From NCBI GenBank assembly GCA_947599925.1, contig CANQFT010000006.1:1-64000 (forward strand): DNA of 64,000 nt, read 5' to 3'. The position numbers and the translations under genes are program-made. This document shows, one piece after another, positions 16,990-26,037 of the stretch. Below the pieces are notes generated by a model. It worked only from the letters and a program-made list of their open reading frames with translations, did no database searches and was not told the origin of the DNA. Within the stretch, counting starts at the first letter, position 1. Every line of letters begins with the position of its first letter. Source of the stretch: an uncultured Oscillospiraceae bacterium. Its GTDB lineage: Bacteria; Bacillota; Clostridia; Oscillospirales; Oscillospiraceae.

Positions 16990-17544
16990 ATGGCGGCGCG
17001 ACGGAAGCCCAGGGCCAGAGGGGGCTTTTCCCTGGCTGAGACCCTGGTGGCGATCTTGGTTTTGAGCTTTTTGAGCTCCGCGGCGGCCCTCGGGGTCAGC
17101 CAGGCCCTGTTGCAGCGCAATAAGTCCATCGCCCTGGCGGACGCCCAGACGGTGGCCTCCACCGCCGCCCAGATCGTCACCCACCAGCTTCGCTACGGCC
17201 GCGTAGCCTCCGTGGAGAGCGACGGGGCCATCGTGCTGGCCAGCGGCGTCTACCAGACGCCGGTGTGCCTCAGTCTGGACGGGGAGGGGCACCTGACCAC
17301 CCAGGGCGTCACCGCCACCGCCGAAGGGGATCTCAGCCGGGGCAGGGCGTACGCCCTGCTGGGGGAGGACGCCTACTGCGGGCTGTGCCTGTCGGAACTG
17401 CATTTTGACATCCACGAGAGCGGCGACCAGGTGCAGGCGGTGGATGTGCGGCTGGCCGTGGCCAAGCCCGGCGGGACAGAGGACCTCTGGACCCTGGAGT
17501 TCTCTGTGACGCCGATGGATCCCCAACGCTTTGAGGTGGGTTAA
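16990..17544 (+). CDS. Minor prepilin (PilW/GspJ-like)
   Basis: A 184-residue prepilin: leader MAARRKPRARGG, cleavage before Phe13, Glu17 at mature position 5 (FSLAE), and a hydrophobic helix up to about residue 38. The globular part begins with LLQRNKSIALADAQTVASTAAQIVTHQLRYG, reminiscent of PilW/GspJ, and has two cysteines in CGLCLSEL that could form a disulfide. ATG 16990 is preferred over GTG 16984 because AAGGAGG then sits at normal distance. Confidence 0.8.
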   Translation: MAARRKPRARGGFSLAETLVAILVLSFLSSAAALGVSQALLQRNKSIALADAQTVASTAAQIVTHQLRYGRVASVESDGAIVLASGVYQTPVCLSLDGEGHLTTQGVTATAEGDLSRGRAYALLGEDAYCGLCLSELHFDIHESGDQVQAVDVRLAVAKPGGTEDLWTLEFSVTPMDPQRFEVG

Positions 17545-17560
17545 AGGAGGGTGAGCGCCT

Positions 17561-20500
17561 GTGAAGAGAAACGCGCGTGAAAAGCGCCGCCTTGGCGGCT
17601 ATACCATGGCGGAGGTGCTCATTGTGGTGGCGCTGATCGGCATTTTGGCCGGTCTCACCATCCCCGCGGTCATCGCCTACCGCCGGGACCTGAAGCTCAC
17701 CGAGTTGGATGACAACGCCAGGACCATCTACCTGGCGGCCCAGAACAACCTGACCGCCATCCGCACCGCCACGGAAATAGACCCTGACGCGGGCCGCGAG
17801 GCGAACGTCCCGGACGTCCCCGGACTGCGGTATGTCTCCACCGACGTCCCCGGCGCGGAGCCGGGGTGGATGGTGTTGCCCGGCTCGGTGGACCTGGCTT
17901 TGATGGAAGAGGGCAGCTGTTACCTGGTGGAGTTTGACCCGGCCTCCGGCGTGGTCTACGGCGCGTTTTACACCGAGATCCCCGACGGCAAACCCCTCAA
18001 CGAGAGCGCCTACGACCGCATCCGCGCCTTTGCCCAGAGCGGCGGCTGCCGGGTCCGGGCGGGGCGGAACGCCTTTGCCACCGCCTCCGACGGCTTTCTG
18101 CTGGGCTACTACGGCGCGGACGGGGCCATGGACTTCTCCCGGCCCGACGCCAAGCAGCTGCCAAAGCCCAAGCTGAAGCTGGTCAACGCCGAGGAACTGG
18201 TGCTGGAGATGAAGGCCGAGGCGGGGGTCGGAATGGACCTGTCCAGGGTGTTTTACACCGTCTCTCTCACCGACGGCGCCCACACCAAGACCATTGTGGA
18301 AAAGGGCAACTGCAACGACGGCGGGACCAATACCGTGGTGCTGGACACCCTGCAGGACACCTATGCCAAGGTGCCGGAAAACACCCCCTACGGCGGCTGG
18401 AGCGTGGGCAACACCTTTTCCGGATGGGTCCAGGGAAGCGGCATCGTCCCCGGCGTGGACGTGGACGTGACCGTTACCATCTGGTATGAGCCCAAGGCCA
18501 GCGAGGGCCTGGCGGCTCTGCCCCAGAGCGCCAGCGTGTCCACCAACAGCCTCTTTGCCCAGCGAAACGAGGACACCGTCCAGGTGAGCTACGGCCGCCA
18601 TCTCCAGAATCTTGGGCGGACGGACCTGGACCCCGCTGTCACCGCCGCGGTCCAGATCCGGGAGATCGACTTCGCCAAGACCGGGACCGGGATCTACTCC
18701 TGGGCGGACACCTACGGCGAGCGAAAGCTCAGCTCGATCAACAACATCAACCTGGACCGCTATGACGGCAGGGGCCTGGCCATCCGGAACATGAACGCCA
18801 GCGGTATGCCCTACGGCGGGCTGTTCGGCACCTTCCGGGGCTCCACGCTGGAGAATATCCTGCTGGTGGACGCCAAGGTCTACGGCCCGCTCTCCGCCGG
18901 TTCGCTGGCGGGCACGGTCTGGGACAGCGCGGGGAGCGGCGTCCGGCACGTGGTGCGAAACTGCAAGTCCTATCTGAGCCGCCCCTCCACAGAGGTCCGC
19001 ATCCAGGGCTCCTGGGCCGGCGGGCTGATCGGCAACGCGACGAACACCCGTCTGGAGGAGGGCAGCTTTGCCGCCACCGTGGTCTCCGGCAGCACCGACG
19101 CCGGCGGCCTGGTGGGCATGGCCGGAAACGTGAGTATTGCCAACTGCTACGCCGCCTGTCACCTGTCCGGCGGGAACGTGGGCGGCCTGGTGGGGATGCA
19201 GGAGGCGTATAGCAGCCCGATCACCGTGACAAACAGCTACGCCGCCGGGACCATCGCCGAGGCATCGACGGCGGCGGGCGGGCTGGTGGCCGCCTACGCC
19301 GTTGACACAGACCGTCCCTCTTACCCCGTCACCGTCGCCCACTCTTACGCGGCGGTGGACTACGGGGATCTGTCTGCTTTCGGCGGCAAGGTCTACGGCC
19401 TCATTCCGCCCAGGGGCGCGTGCGAAAGCACCGCTTACTATCTGGTGGACCGGGGCCTCAACGACCAGGACCCCGCCGCGCCGGGCGTTCCCATGGTCAG
19501 CACGGAGGCGATGCAGACGCTGGCCGGTCTCACCGATACCAGCGCCTTTGCCGCCGGGGGCAACGCCGGCGTCAGGGCATGGCCCTACAACCTGCCCAGC
19601 GGGGCCGATCCCCGCGACCCCGCCCTCTCCGCCCCATACCCCTATCCCACCCTCGTCGTGGGCACAGGGGAGGCGCGGCGTGATCTGCCCCACTACGGCG
19701 ACTGGTTGGAGGCGGTGGCGCCGCCCGCGCCCCAGTCCCTGTTGGCCTACTATGAGCAGTACCCCTCCGGCGAGGGGTACGCCACGGAGTACCACGCCTA
19801 TGTCAACGGCGGCGAGAAGAGCTCCCTGACCGACCGAACCGGGGCCATCGAGGCCGACGGCTACGCCTTTTTGAGCGCCGAGCGGCTGCAGAACGACTGG
19901 GAGAACGAGACCGGACTGACGGTGCGCGCAGAGGGCGTGGAGACACGGGAGACGACGGTGGAGAAGGCCGTGTACCTGGGCGCACTGGATGAGGAGCTCC
20001 AGCCCACCGAGGCCGAGCCCGCCGCCTACTACGCCTACGCCATCCCCACCGCCGCCATCGACGTGGTCCCCAACGGGGGCTACGCCGCGCAGGTGACGGT
20101 GAAAGGGACGCGCAACGTGATCGGCATGGAGCCGCTGGAGGTGGAGGCCACGGGCTGGGTCAACCCCCTCTTTGCCTGCTCCGCCTATAACGGCACCGCC
20201 CCCTCCAACATCCCCGGCGTCATCCACGTGCGCTCGGTCCGGCAGCTGGGCAACGTGGGCCGGTTCTACGGCGCGCCGGACTACGTGCAGGACCTGGACA
20301 TCGATGCCTCGCGCTACAAGGGAGACCTGGCGGCGGACCGCCTGGGGAACCCGGTCCAGTGGCTGGACAACTCCGGCGAGCACACCAAGGTGGCCGGGTT
20401 TGAGCTCTGGGGCCGCCGCGGTACGGCTTGGGGCTACGAGAGCGGCCTCAATTCCTGGAATATGCCGGAGGAGTACCGGCTGATCTTCGCCCCCATCGGC

Positions 20501-22879
20501 AGCCACGGCAACCCCAGCGAGGGGGATTACGGCACGCTGACATCCTTCAACGGCACCTACGACGGCAACGGCCGTCTGATCCGCGGCCTGAGCATCCGGC
20601 CCTATTACTACAAAGACGACGGGGTGTACTATTCCGGCGTCTTCTACCGGGTCATCAGCGGCACGCTGAAAAACATCACCCTGGAGGACTGTGACATCCA
20701 GGGCACGGCGGACTACTCCAACAGCTCCACCGGCGCGCTGTTGGGACGGCTCAGTTCCGCGGGGCGGTTGGAAAACTGCGTTGTGCGAAACTGCGATGTG
20801 GCCGTGGCCGGGACCAAGGCCGGTGGCTACGCCGGCGGACTGGTGGGCTACGCGGACAACGGCGAGTTTGCCATCGCCGGATGCGCGGTGGAGAACACCC
20901 GCGTGGACGGCGGCGGGTACACCTATGACGCCGGTGGCCTGGTGGGCTGTATCTACAAGCAGGGCGATACCTCCGCCGTCCGGGACTGCACGGCGCGGGA
21001 CGTACAGGTGAGCAACGGCTTCTCCAAAGAGAGCGCCAGCAGCGTGGAAAAGCGGGGCAGCATGGGCGGCTTCGTGGGCTGTATGCGGGACGGCCAGGGC
21101 ACGGTGACGGACTGCTATGTCATCGGCACGGGCAAGCTGGGCGTCTCCGGCGCCAGCCCGTACAGCGGCGGCTTCGTGGGGCTGTTGAGCGACAAGGACA
21201 GCGGGGCCGTTCAGAATAGCGGCGTCCGGCTGGAGGGGCAGGTCAAGACGGGCTACGACGCCCAGATCATCTCCGGCGGGAAGTACGTTGGCGGCTTCGC
21301 CGGGCTCATGGCCGGAGGCGAGGTCTCTGCCAGCTACGCCGCTGTGCGTGTCAGCGGCGTGGCCGCCGGGGGCTTTGCCGGAAGCGTCAGCGGCGGCAGG
21401 GTGACGAGCTCCTACGCCGGAGGCCACACCAAGTCCGGCAAGTTCGCCGCCGGGACCCCCAACGTCACCGGAACCGACACGGCGGGCGGCTTGGTGGGCC
21501 TGTGGTCCGGCGGCGAGCTGGAGGGGTGCTATACCACTTGCGCCGTCTCCGGCACCTATGATGGCAAGACCGACGTCTTTGCCAACACCAGCAACGCCAC
21601 CGTCAGCGCCAAGATCCCCGGCTGTTACGCCTTGGGCGAGGCCTTTGTGGGCGGCGCCAAGTACGGCAAGTTCACCAAGACCAGCGCGGCCACCACCGTG
21701 CCGGAACTGCCCCAGGACCAGCGGACCGAGAGCCACCCCTATGACACGCTCAAGAACGGATACCCCTATGCCCCCGCCAAATACGCCACCGGCGCCGCGA
21801 TCCCCCACTACGGCGACTGGCCCAGCGCCGGAGGCGGACGCACGGGCTTCGAGTGGGAGCCCATCCCGGAGGAATTTGTGCCCTCCGATCTGCAATTCCT
21901 CCGCTCCGCCCAGGCGACCTGGACGGAGGAGGGGCTGTCCATCACCATCGAGACAGAGGGTTCGGGCACCACGCTGGCCAATCTCTTTGCCCTCTCCGGC
22001 GGCTGTTTCCGGGTGTCCAGCGACATGGGAGAGGTGCTGACCTTCCAGGTGGAGAACACGGGAGGCGCGGGCGCGGTCCGGATCACCGACCCCCACGGGC
22101 ACGTTTGGGAGATCACCCCCTCCGTCGTCGCCAATACCGCAGACGGCCAGCCTGTCCGCGCCTACCAGTTCAAGGTCCCGGCGGACTGTCTGCCGGAGTA
22201 TCTGAAAACACTGCAGCTGGGCGGCTTTAAGCAAGGGGATATGATCGACGAGATCAAGTACGAGGGCGCCGCCGAGGGCTTCCACCCCGTGGAGGAGTTT
22301 ATGCCCGGCGACAGCGTGGCCATTGACGGCAACTTTGACGACTGGACGGGATACCGCGGCCACCAGATCCTGGCCTATACCCCCGGCAACGGAAACATCA
22401 ACGGGACCGCCATCGGCGCCGCCTTTGGCGACGGCAACGACATCTACCTCCACATCCGCAACGAGTACCCCAGCAACCTGGTCCCTGCCGACCAGCTGCC
22501 CTATACCGGCAGCCTGAGCGGGCTGATCGTCCTCAACCTGCCCATGACCGCCCAGGGAGGCGACAGGAACTGGGGAGACACGCTGAGCGGTATGTGGTGG
22601 AAGTTCACCAACCAAACCTACACCGGCCCCGGCATCTACAAGCTGATCGACCAGAAATGGGGAGCCCTGCCCGACGGCTCCTGGGGCCTGGTGAGCGAGG
22701 ACTGCGTGGTGGAGTGCTATCTGGAGGTCCGGGATGACGGCTCCCAGGAGATGGAGATGCTCCTCCATCTGGAGGCCCTGACCGGAAGCCCGGAGGAGGC
22801 CAACAAGATCCTCACCGTCACCGTCCGGCCCGCCCTGGGCGGCAGCCTTACCATCCAGCGCGAGCCCCCGGAGGAGTAA
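17561..22879 (+). CDS. Giant modular prepilin with GLUG-type beta repeats, candidate pilus adhesin
   Basis: A 1772-residue protein with a true prepilin N-terminus. The leader MKRNAREKRRLGG is followed by YTMAEVLIVVALIGILAGLTIPAV, with cleavage after Gly13 and Glu18 at mature position 5. It carries about ten GGLVG/GGFVG/GGFAG (GLUG-like) repeats in two blocks, about residues 510-580 and 1090-1310, expected to form beta-helical or beta-solenoid stalks. Both blocks end with the same HYGDW sequence (about 711 and 1416), which indicates an internal duplication. A C-terminal domain starts with IDGNFDDWTGY near 1587. Ordinary pilins have 110-200 residues. As last gene of the operon, behind AAAGGAGGG with a GTG start, it is the probable tip or shaft adhesin. 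No PilY1 homologue is present. The ligand is unknown. Confidence 0.85.
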   Translation: MKRNAREKRRLGGYTMAEVLIVVALIGILAGLTIPAVIAYRRDLKLTELDDNARTIYLAAQNNLTAIRTATEIDPDAGREANVPDVPGLRYVSTDVPGAEPGWMVLPGSVDLALMEEGSCYLVEFDPASGVVYGAFYTEIPDGKPLNESAYDRIRAFAQSGGCRVRAGRNAFATASDGFLLGYYGADGAMDFSRPDAKQLPKPKLKLVNAEELVLEMKAEAGVGMDLSRVFYTVSLTDGAHTKTIVEKGNCNDGGTNTVVLDTLQDTYAKVPENTPYGGWSVGNTFSGWVQGSGIVPGVDVDVTVTIWYEPKASEGLAALPQSASVSTNSLFAQRNEDTVQVSYGRHLQNLGRTDLDPAVTAAVQIREIDFAKTGTGIYSWADTYGERKLSSINNINLDRYDGRGLAIRNMNASGMPYGGLFGTFRGSTLENILLVDAKVYGPLSAGSLAGTVWDSAGSGVRHVVRNCKSYLSRPSTEVRIQGSWAGGLIGNATNTRLEEGSFAATVVSGSTDAGGLVGMAGNVSIANCYAACHLSGGNVGGLVGMQEAYSSPITVTNSYAAGTIAEASTAAGGLVAAYAVDTDRPSYPVTVAHSYAAVDYGDLSAFGGKVYGLIPPRGACESTAYYLVDRGLNDQDPAAPGVPMVSTEAMQTLAGLTDTSAFAAGGNAGVRAWPYNLPSGADPRDPALSAPYPYPTLVVGTGEARRDLPHYGDWLEAVAPPAPQSLLAYYEQYPSGEGYATEYHAYVNGGEKSSLTDRTGAIEADGYAFLSAERLQNDWENETGLTVRAEGVETRETTVEKAVYLGALDEELQPTEAEPAAYYAYAIPTAAIDVVPNGGYAAQVTVKGTRNVIGMEPLEVEATGWVNPLFACSAYNGTAPSNIPGVIHVRSVRQLGNVGRFYGAPDYVQDLDIDASRYKGDLAADRLGNPVQWLDNSGEHTKVAGFELWGRRGTAWGYESGLNSWNMPEEYRLIFAPIGSHGNPSEGDYGTLTSFNGTYDGNGRLIRGLSIRPYYYKDDGVYYSGVFYRVISGTLKNITLEDCDIQGTADYSNSSTGALLGRLSSAGRLENCVVRNCDVAVAGTKAGGYAGGLVGYADNGEFAIAGCAVENTRVDGGGYTYDAGGLVGCIYKQGDTSAVRDCTARDVQVSNGFSKESASSVEKRGSMGGFVGCMRDGQGTVTDCYVIGTGKLGVSGASPYSGGFVGLLSDKDSGAVQNSGVRLEGQVKTGYDAQIISGGKYVGGFAGLMAGGEVSASYAAVRVSGVAAGGFAGSVSGGRVTSSYAGGHTKSGKFAAGTPNVTGTDTAGGLVGLWSGGELEGCYTTCAVSGTYDGKTDVFANTSNATVSAKIPGCYALGEAFVGGAKYGKFTKTSAATTVPELPQDQRTESHPYDTLKNGYPYAPAKYATGAAIPHYGDWPSAGGGRTGFEWEPIPEEFVPSDLQFLRSAQATWTEEGLSITIETEGSGTTLANLFALSGGCFRVSSDMGEVLTFQVENTGGAGAVRITDPHGHVWEITPSVVANTADGQPVRAYQFKVPADCLPEYLKTLQLGGFKQGDMIDEIKYEGAAEGFHPVEEFMPGDSVAIDGNFDDWTGYRGHQILAYTPGNGNINGTAIGAAFGDGNDIYLHIRNEYPSNLVPADQLPYTGSLSGLIVLNLPMTAQGGDRNWGDTLSGMWWKFTNQTYTGPGIYKLIDQKWGALPDGSWGLVSEDCVVECYLEVRDDGSQEMEMLLHLEALTGSPEEANKILTVTVRPALGGSLTIQREPPEE

Positions 22880-22894
22880 AAGAAAAACGGACAG

Positions 22895-22929
22895 AAAAAG
22901 AGAGCATCCCACGGGATGCTCTCTTTTTT
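22895..22929. terminator. Bidirectional terminator of the pil operon and the serine tRNAs
   Basis: An 11-bp perfect stem AGAGAGCATCC/GGATGCTCTCT (22899-22924, loop CACG), with A-run before and T-run after. It ends the giant prepilin gene on the plus strand and the tRNA-Ser transcript on the minus strand. The plus-strand T-run touches the encoded CCA end of the tRNA. Confidence 0.92.
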
Positions 22930-23020
22930 GGCGCAGAAGGAGAGATTTGAACTCTCGCGCGGCTCAACACCGCCTACTCCCTTAGCAGGGGAGCCCCTTC
23001 GGCCACTTGGGTACTTCTGC
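22929..23020 (-). tRNA. tRNA-Ser (anticodon GCT)
   Basis: A 92-base class II tRNA. The acceptor stem GCAGAAG/CTTCTGC encloses an anticodon stem CTCCC with loop CTGCTAA (GCT, reading AGC/AGU), a long variable arm and TTCAAAT in the T loop. The CCA end is encoded. Confidence 0.95.
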
Positions 23021-23056
23021 ATGGCCTGCAAAGTCGCGCTGGGGTCGGGAACTTTG

Positions 23057-23145
<89 letters not shown>

Positions 23146-23171
23146 AAGTTGGCCGCCCAGATACGGATAGT

Positions 23172-23200
23172 ATGATAGCATAACTTCGCGCCGCTGTCAA
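23172..23200 (-). promoter_or_regulatory. Promoter of the tRNA-Ser pair
   Basis: On the minus strand: TTGACA (23200-23195), 17-bp spacer, TATCAT (23177-23172), about 27 bases before the first tRNA. Confidence 0.85.
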
Positions 23201-23245
23201 GGCGTGATTTTTCCGTTTCGTCGTCTCCACGGGGATCTGGAAAAG

Positions 23246-23260
23246 TGCCCCGCGAGGGGA
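23246..23260 (-). terminator. Weak hairpin after the pseudouridine synthase gene
   Basis: On the minus strand CCCC-TCGC-GGGG is followed by CAC and TTTT, directly after the stop codon. It is a short, weak candidate terminator at the end of the long minus-strand operon. Confidence 0.35.
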
Positions 23261-24166
23261 TCAGGGGTCCGGCGGGGGCTGGAGCAGGCGGGACATATCC
23301 TGGGGAAGCGGCTGGGAGAAGGTCAGGGCCGCCCCGGACATGGGGTGGACGAAGGAGAGCTGGGCGCAGTGGAGCGCGGGCCGGGCGATGAGGGGCGACT
23401 CCTGGCCGTAGAGAAAATCCCCCAGCAGGGGATGGCCGATGTGGGCCATGTGGACGCGGATCTGGTGGGTCCGGCCGGTGTCCAGCCGGAGGCGCAGCAG
23501 ACTGCGGTCCTCCAGAGTTGCCAGGGTCTCGTAGTGGGTGACGGCCCGCCGCCCCTCTGGGGAGACCCCGTGGCGGATGGCGGAATCGGGGAGCTTTTGG
23601 ATGGGGGCGTCCACCGTGCCCGCCGCCGGTTCCGGCCGACCCACGGCCAGGGCCAGGTAGGTCCGCTGAAAGGCGGGGGTGTGGAGCTGTTCTTTGAGGG
23701 CTGTCTGGGCGCTGGGGTGCTTGGCCACCACCAGCAGTCCGGTGGTGCCCCGGTCCAGGCGGTGGACCGGGTGAAAGAGGGTGCCGGTCTGCCCGGTGGT
23801 GTTGTAGTGCCAGAGGAGGAAGTTGCCGAGGGTGTCCGACTGGGCGGGGACCACGGGGTGGACCAGGACGCCCGCCTGCTTGTTGAGGACCACGAGGTGG
23901 TCGTCTTCGTAGACGATGTCCAGCGGGCCGGGGTAGGAGAGCAGTCTGACCGGACGGCCGGGCTGGTCCACCAGCACCTCCAACACCTGGCCCGGAGCCG
24001 TCTGGTCGCTGACGAAGGCCCTTTTGCCGTCCAGGGTGATGCCGTCGTCCAGCCACTTGACCCGGCGGATGACGCTGGCGGTGAGGTGAAAGGCGTCTCT
24101 GAGCACCGCGTCCACCCGCTGTCCGGCCTGGTCGGGCGTCACCACATGGCGAAGGCGGCGGCTCAC
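23261..24166 (-). CDS. RluA-family 23S/tRNA pseudouridine synthase
   Basis: A 301-residue enzyme that isomerises uridine to pseudouridine in structured RNA. An S4-like N-terminal segment (about 10-75) is followed by the catalytic domain with HPVHRLDRGTTGLLVVAKH (catalytic Asp in HRLD) near residues 135-155 and LRLDTGRTHQIRVHMAHIGHPLLGD near 238-262. The true start is GTG 24166, which overlaps the TGA of the amylase-like gene (GTGA), so the two are coupled. The longer open frame upstream is a shadow of that gene. The target site (RluC, RluD or another type) is not decidable here. Confidence 0.9.
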   Translation of the reverse strand: MSRRLRHVVTPDQAGQRVDAVLRDAFHLTASVIRRVKWLDDGITLDGKRAFVSDQTAPGQVLEVLVDQPGRPVRLLSYPGPLDIVYEDDHLVVLNKQAGVLVHPVVPAQSDTLGNFLLWHYNTTGQTGTLFHPVHRLDRGTTGLLVVAKHPSAQTALKEQLHTPAFQRTYLALAVGRPEPAAGTVDAPIQKLPDSAIRHGVSPEGRRAVTHYETLATLEDRSLLRLRLDTGRTHQIRVHMAHIGHPLLGDFLYGQESPLIARPALHCAQLSFVHPMSGAALTFSQPLPQDMSRLLQPPPDP

Positions 24167-25995
24167 TGTTTTGCCAGCAGGAAGGCGCTGCAGCCGGGGA
24201 ACTTGGCCTGGGCGGGGAAGGTCCTGCCGGAGAGCAGGTCCACCGCGTCCCAGGGCAGGTCCAGTTCCCGGCTCTGGCCGTCCCGGTTGACGACGGCGAT
24301 GAGGGTCTCCTCCTCCCAACTGCGGGCAAAGGCCAGCAGGCCCCTGTGGGCCGCCAGGAACTCCAGATCGCCCTGGCGCAACGCCTGGCGGGTCTTGCGG
24401 AGGTTGCCCAGCCTGGACACATAGGCCAGCAGTTCCCGGTCCTCGCCGCCCCAGGGGTAGGCGCCCCGGTTGAAGGGGTCCTCAAAGCCGGTCATGCCGG
24501 CCTCGTCACCGTAGTAGATGGTGGGGGCGCCAGGGAAGGCGAAGAGGACGGCGTAGCCCAGCTTGAGCCGCTCCAGACCCTGGCGGCGCTCTTGGTCGGT
24601 CATCACATAGGCGGCCCGCTGGTCCTTGGACCAGTCGTTTTTGTGGTCGTGGCCCACCCCAAGGAAGGTCAGGATACGCAGGGTGTCGTGGGTGCCCAGG
24701 GAGTTCATGGAGTTTTGGAAGGCGAAGGGCGGATAGTGGTCCCGCAGGGTCTCCATCTCCCAGCGGAAGTCGGCGGCGTCGCCGCCCAGCAGGTAGCCGA
24801 TCAGGGCCGAGCGCAGAGGGTAGTTCATCAGCCCGTCGCAGTGGCCGCCCCAGACGTGCTTGCGGCGCACGTCATAGGCCGTCTTGATAGAGCCGTCCTC
24901 CCACACCTCGCCGATGATCAGGGCGTTGGGGTTTTCCGCTCTGGCGGCCTGGTGGATGCGGTGGACCATCTCGTCGGGCAATTCGTCGGCCACATCCAGC
25001 CGCCAGCCGTCCGCACCGCGGCGCAGCCAGGTGCGGATGATGCCGTTTTCTCCGCAGATGTACTCCAAAAACTCCGGATTCATCTTGTTGAAGTCGGGCA
25101 GGGTGTGGAAGCCCCACCAGGACTTGTACCGGTCGGGCCACCGCTCCCACAAGAACCAGTCGTGGTAGGGGGAGTTGGGGTCGCGGGCCGCGCCGCCCTC
25201 GCCGTAGACGCCGGTGGCGTTGAAGTACCGGCTGGCCCAGCCCACATGGTTGAACACGCCGTCCAGAATGATGCGGATGCCCCGCCGGTGGGCGGCCTTG
25301 CACAGCCGCTCAAAGTCCTCCAGCGTGCCCAGCATGGGGTCGATCTTCTCATAGTCCGCGGTGCCGTAGCGGTGGTTTTCCAGGGCCTCGAAGATGGGGC
25401 AGAAGTAGAGGGTCTCCACCCCCAGCCCGGACAGATAGTCCAGTTTGCTCTCCACGCCCTTGAGACTGCCGCCGAAAAAGTCCCGGTTGGTGACGCCGCG
25501 GCCGGGTTCAGGCTTGTAGATGGGGGCGTCGGCCCAGTTCTGGTGGATGATGCGGTCGCCGGGGCCGGTGTGCTCCGGCAGGGCCAGACGGCAAAAGCGG
25601 TCGGGGAAGATCTGGTAGCACATCCCCTGGCCAAACCAGGTGGGGACCTGGTCGGCGCCGTCGTAGACCGTGAGCTGGTATTCCTCCGACTCCATGCGGA
25701 AAGGCGGCGTGGAGAAATCCAGCTGGAAGGAGTACCAGATCAGGCCCTGGTAGTCGGCGGGGATGGGGATCTCCGCCTGGAAGGTGTCCACGTCCAGATG
25801 GAAGTCCAGCCAGGGGATGGGGTAGGCCTCCTTGTGGTCGTCACACTGCTCGTAGCGCAGAGTGACCCAGGCCTGGAGATAGCCCATTTCCCTGGGCGGA
25901 TGGATCGACAGCGTCACGCTTTCCCCTGCGGCCACGGCGCCTTGGGGAGATTTGCAGGCGGGGTCAAAGGGGTGGAAGATGGCGGGGTCAAACAC
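24163..25995 (-). CDS. GH13 alpha-glucan hydrolase (neopullulanase/cyclomaltodextrinase-like)
   Basis: 610 residues. An N-terminal beta domain of about 120 residues is typical of neopullulanase/maltogenic amylase. The TIM barrel begins at CYQIFPDRFC and includes ILDGVFNHVG, GADGWRLDVADE (nucleophile Asp near 331), IIGEVWED (acid/base Glu near 361) and NSLGTHDTLR (transition-state Asp near 434). A short C-terminal beta domain follows. There is no signal peptide, so it would act inside the cell on imported maltodextrins. The start is GTG behind GAGGTGAT. It lies between the PBP2 gene and rluA-like gene, 42 bases from the former, without an evident own promoter. Confidence 0.9.
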   Translation of the reverse strand: MFDPAIFHPFDPACKSPQGAVAAGESVTLSIHPPREMGYLQAWVTLRYEQCDDHKEAYPIPWLDFHLDVDTFQAEIPIPADYQGLIWYSFQLDFSTPPFRMESEEYQLTVYDGADQVPTWFGQGMCYQIFPDRFCRLALPEHTGPGDRIIHQNWADAPIYKPEPGRGVTNRDFFGGSLKGVESKLDYLSGLGVETLYFCPIFEALENHRYGTADYEKIDPMLGTLEDFERLCKAAHRRGIRIILDGVFNHVGWASRYFNATGVYGEGGAARDPNSPYHDWFLWERWPDRYKSWWGFHTLPDFNKMNPEFLEYICGENGIIRTWLRRGADGWRLDVADELPDEMVHRIHQAARAENPNALIIGEVWEDGSIKTAYDVRRKHVWGGHCDGLMNYPLRSALIGYLLGGDAADFRWEMETLRDHYPPFAFQNSMNSLGTHDTLRILTFLGVGHDHKNDWSKDQRAAYVMTDQERRQGLERLKLGYAVLFAFPGAPTIYYGDEAGMTGFEDPFNRGAYPWGGEDRELLAYVSRLGNLRKTRQALRQGDLEFLAAHRGLLAFARSWEEETLIAVVNRDGQSRELDLPWDAVDLLSGRTFPAQAKFPGCSAFLLAKQ

Positions 25996-26037
25996 AAACT
26001 ATCACCTCGTTATCAGGAATCGTTGGGACAGGCGAGC

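Noticed and set aside
17333..22912. An 1859-residue open frame on the minus strand, antisense to the giant prepilin
   Set aside because: Same codon-bias shadow effect, low-complexity product, no start signals, and it would run through the terminator and into the minor pilin gene.
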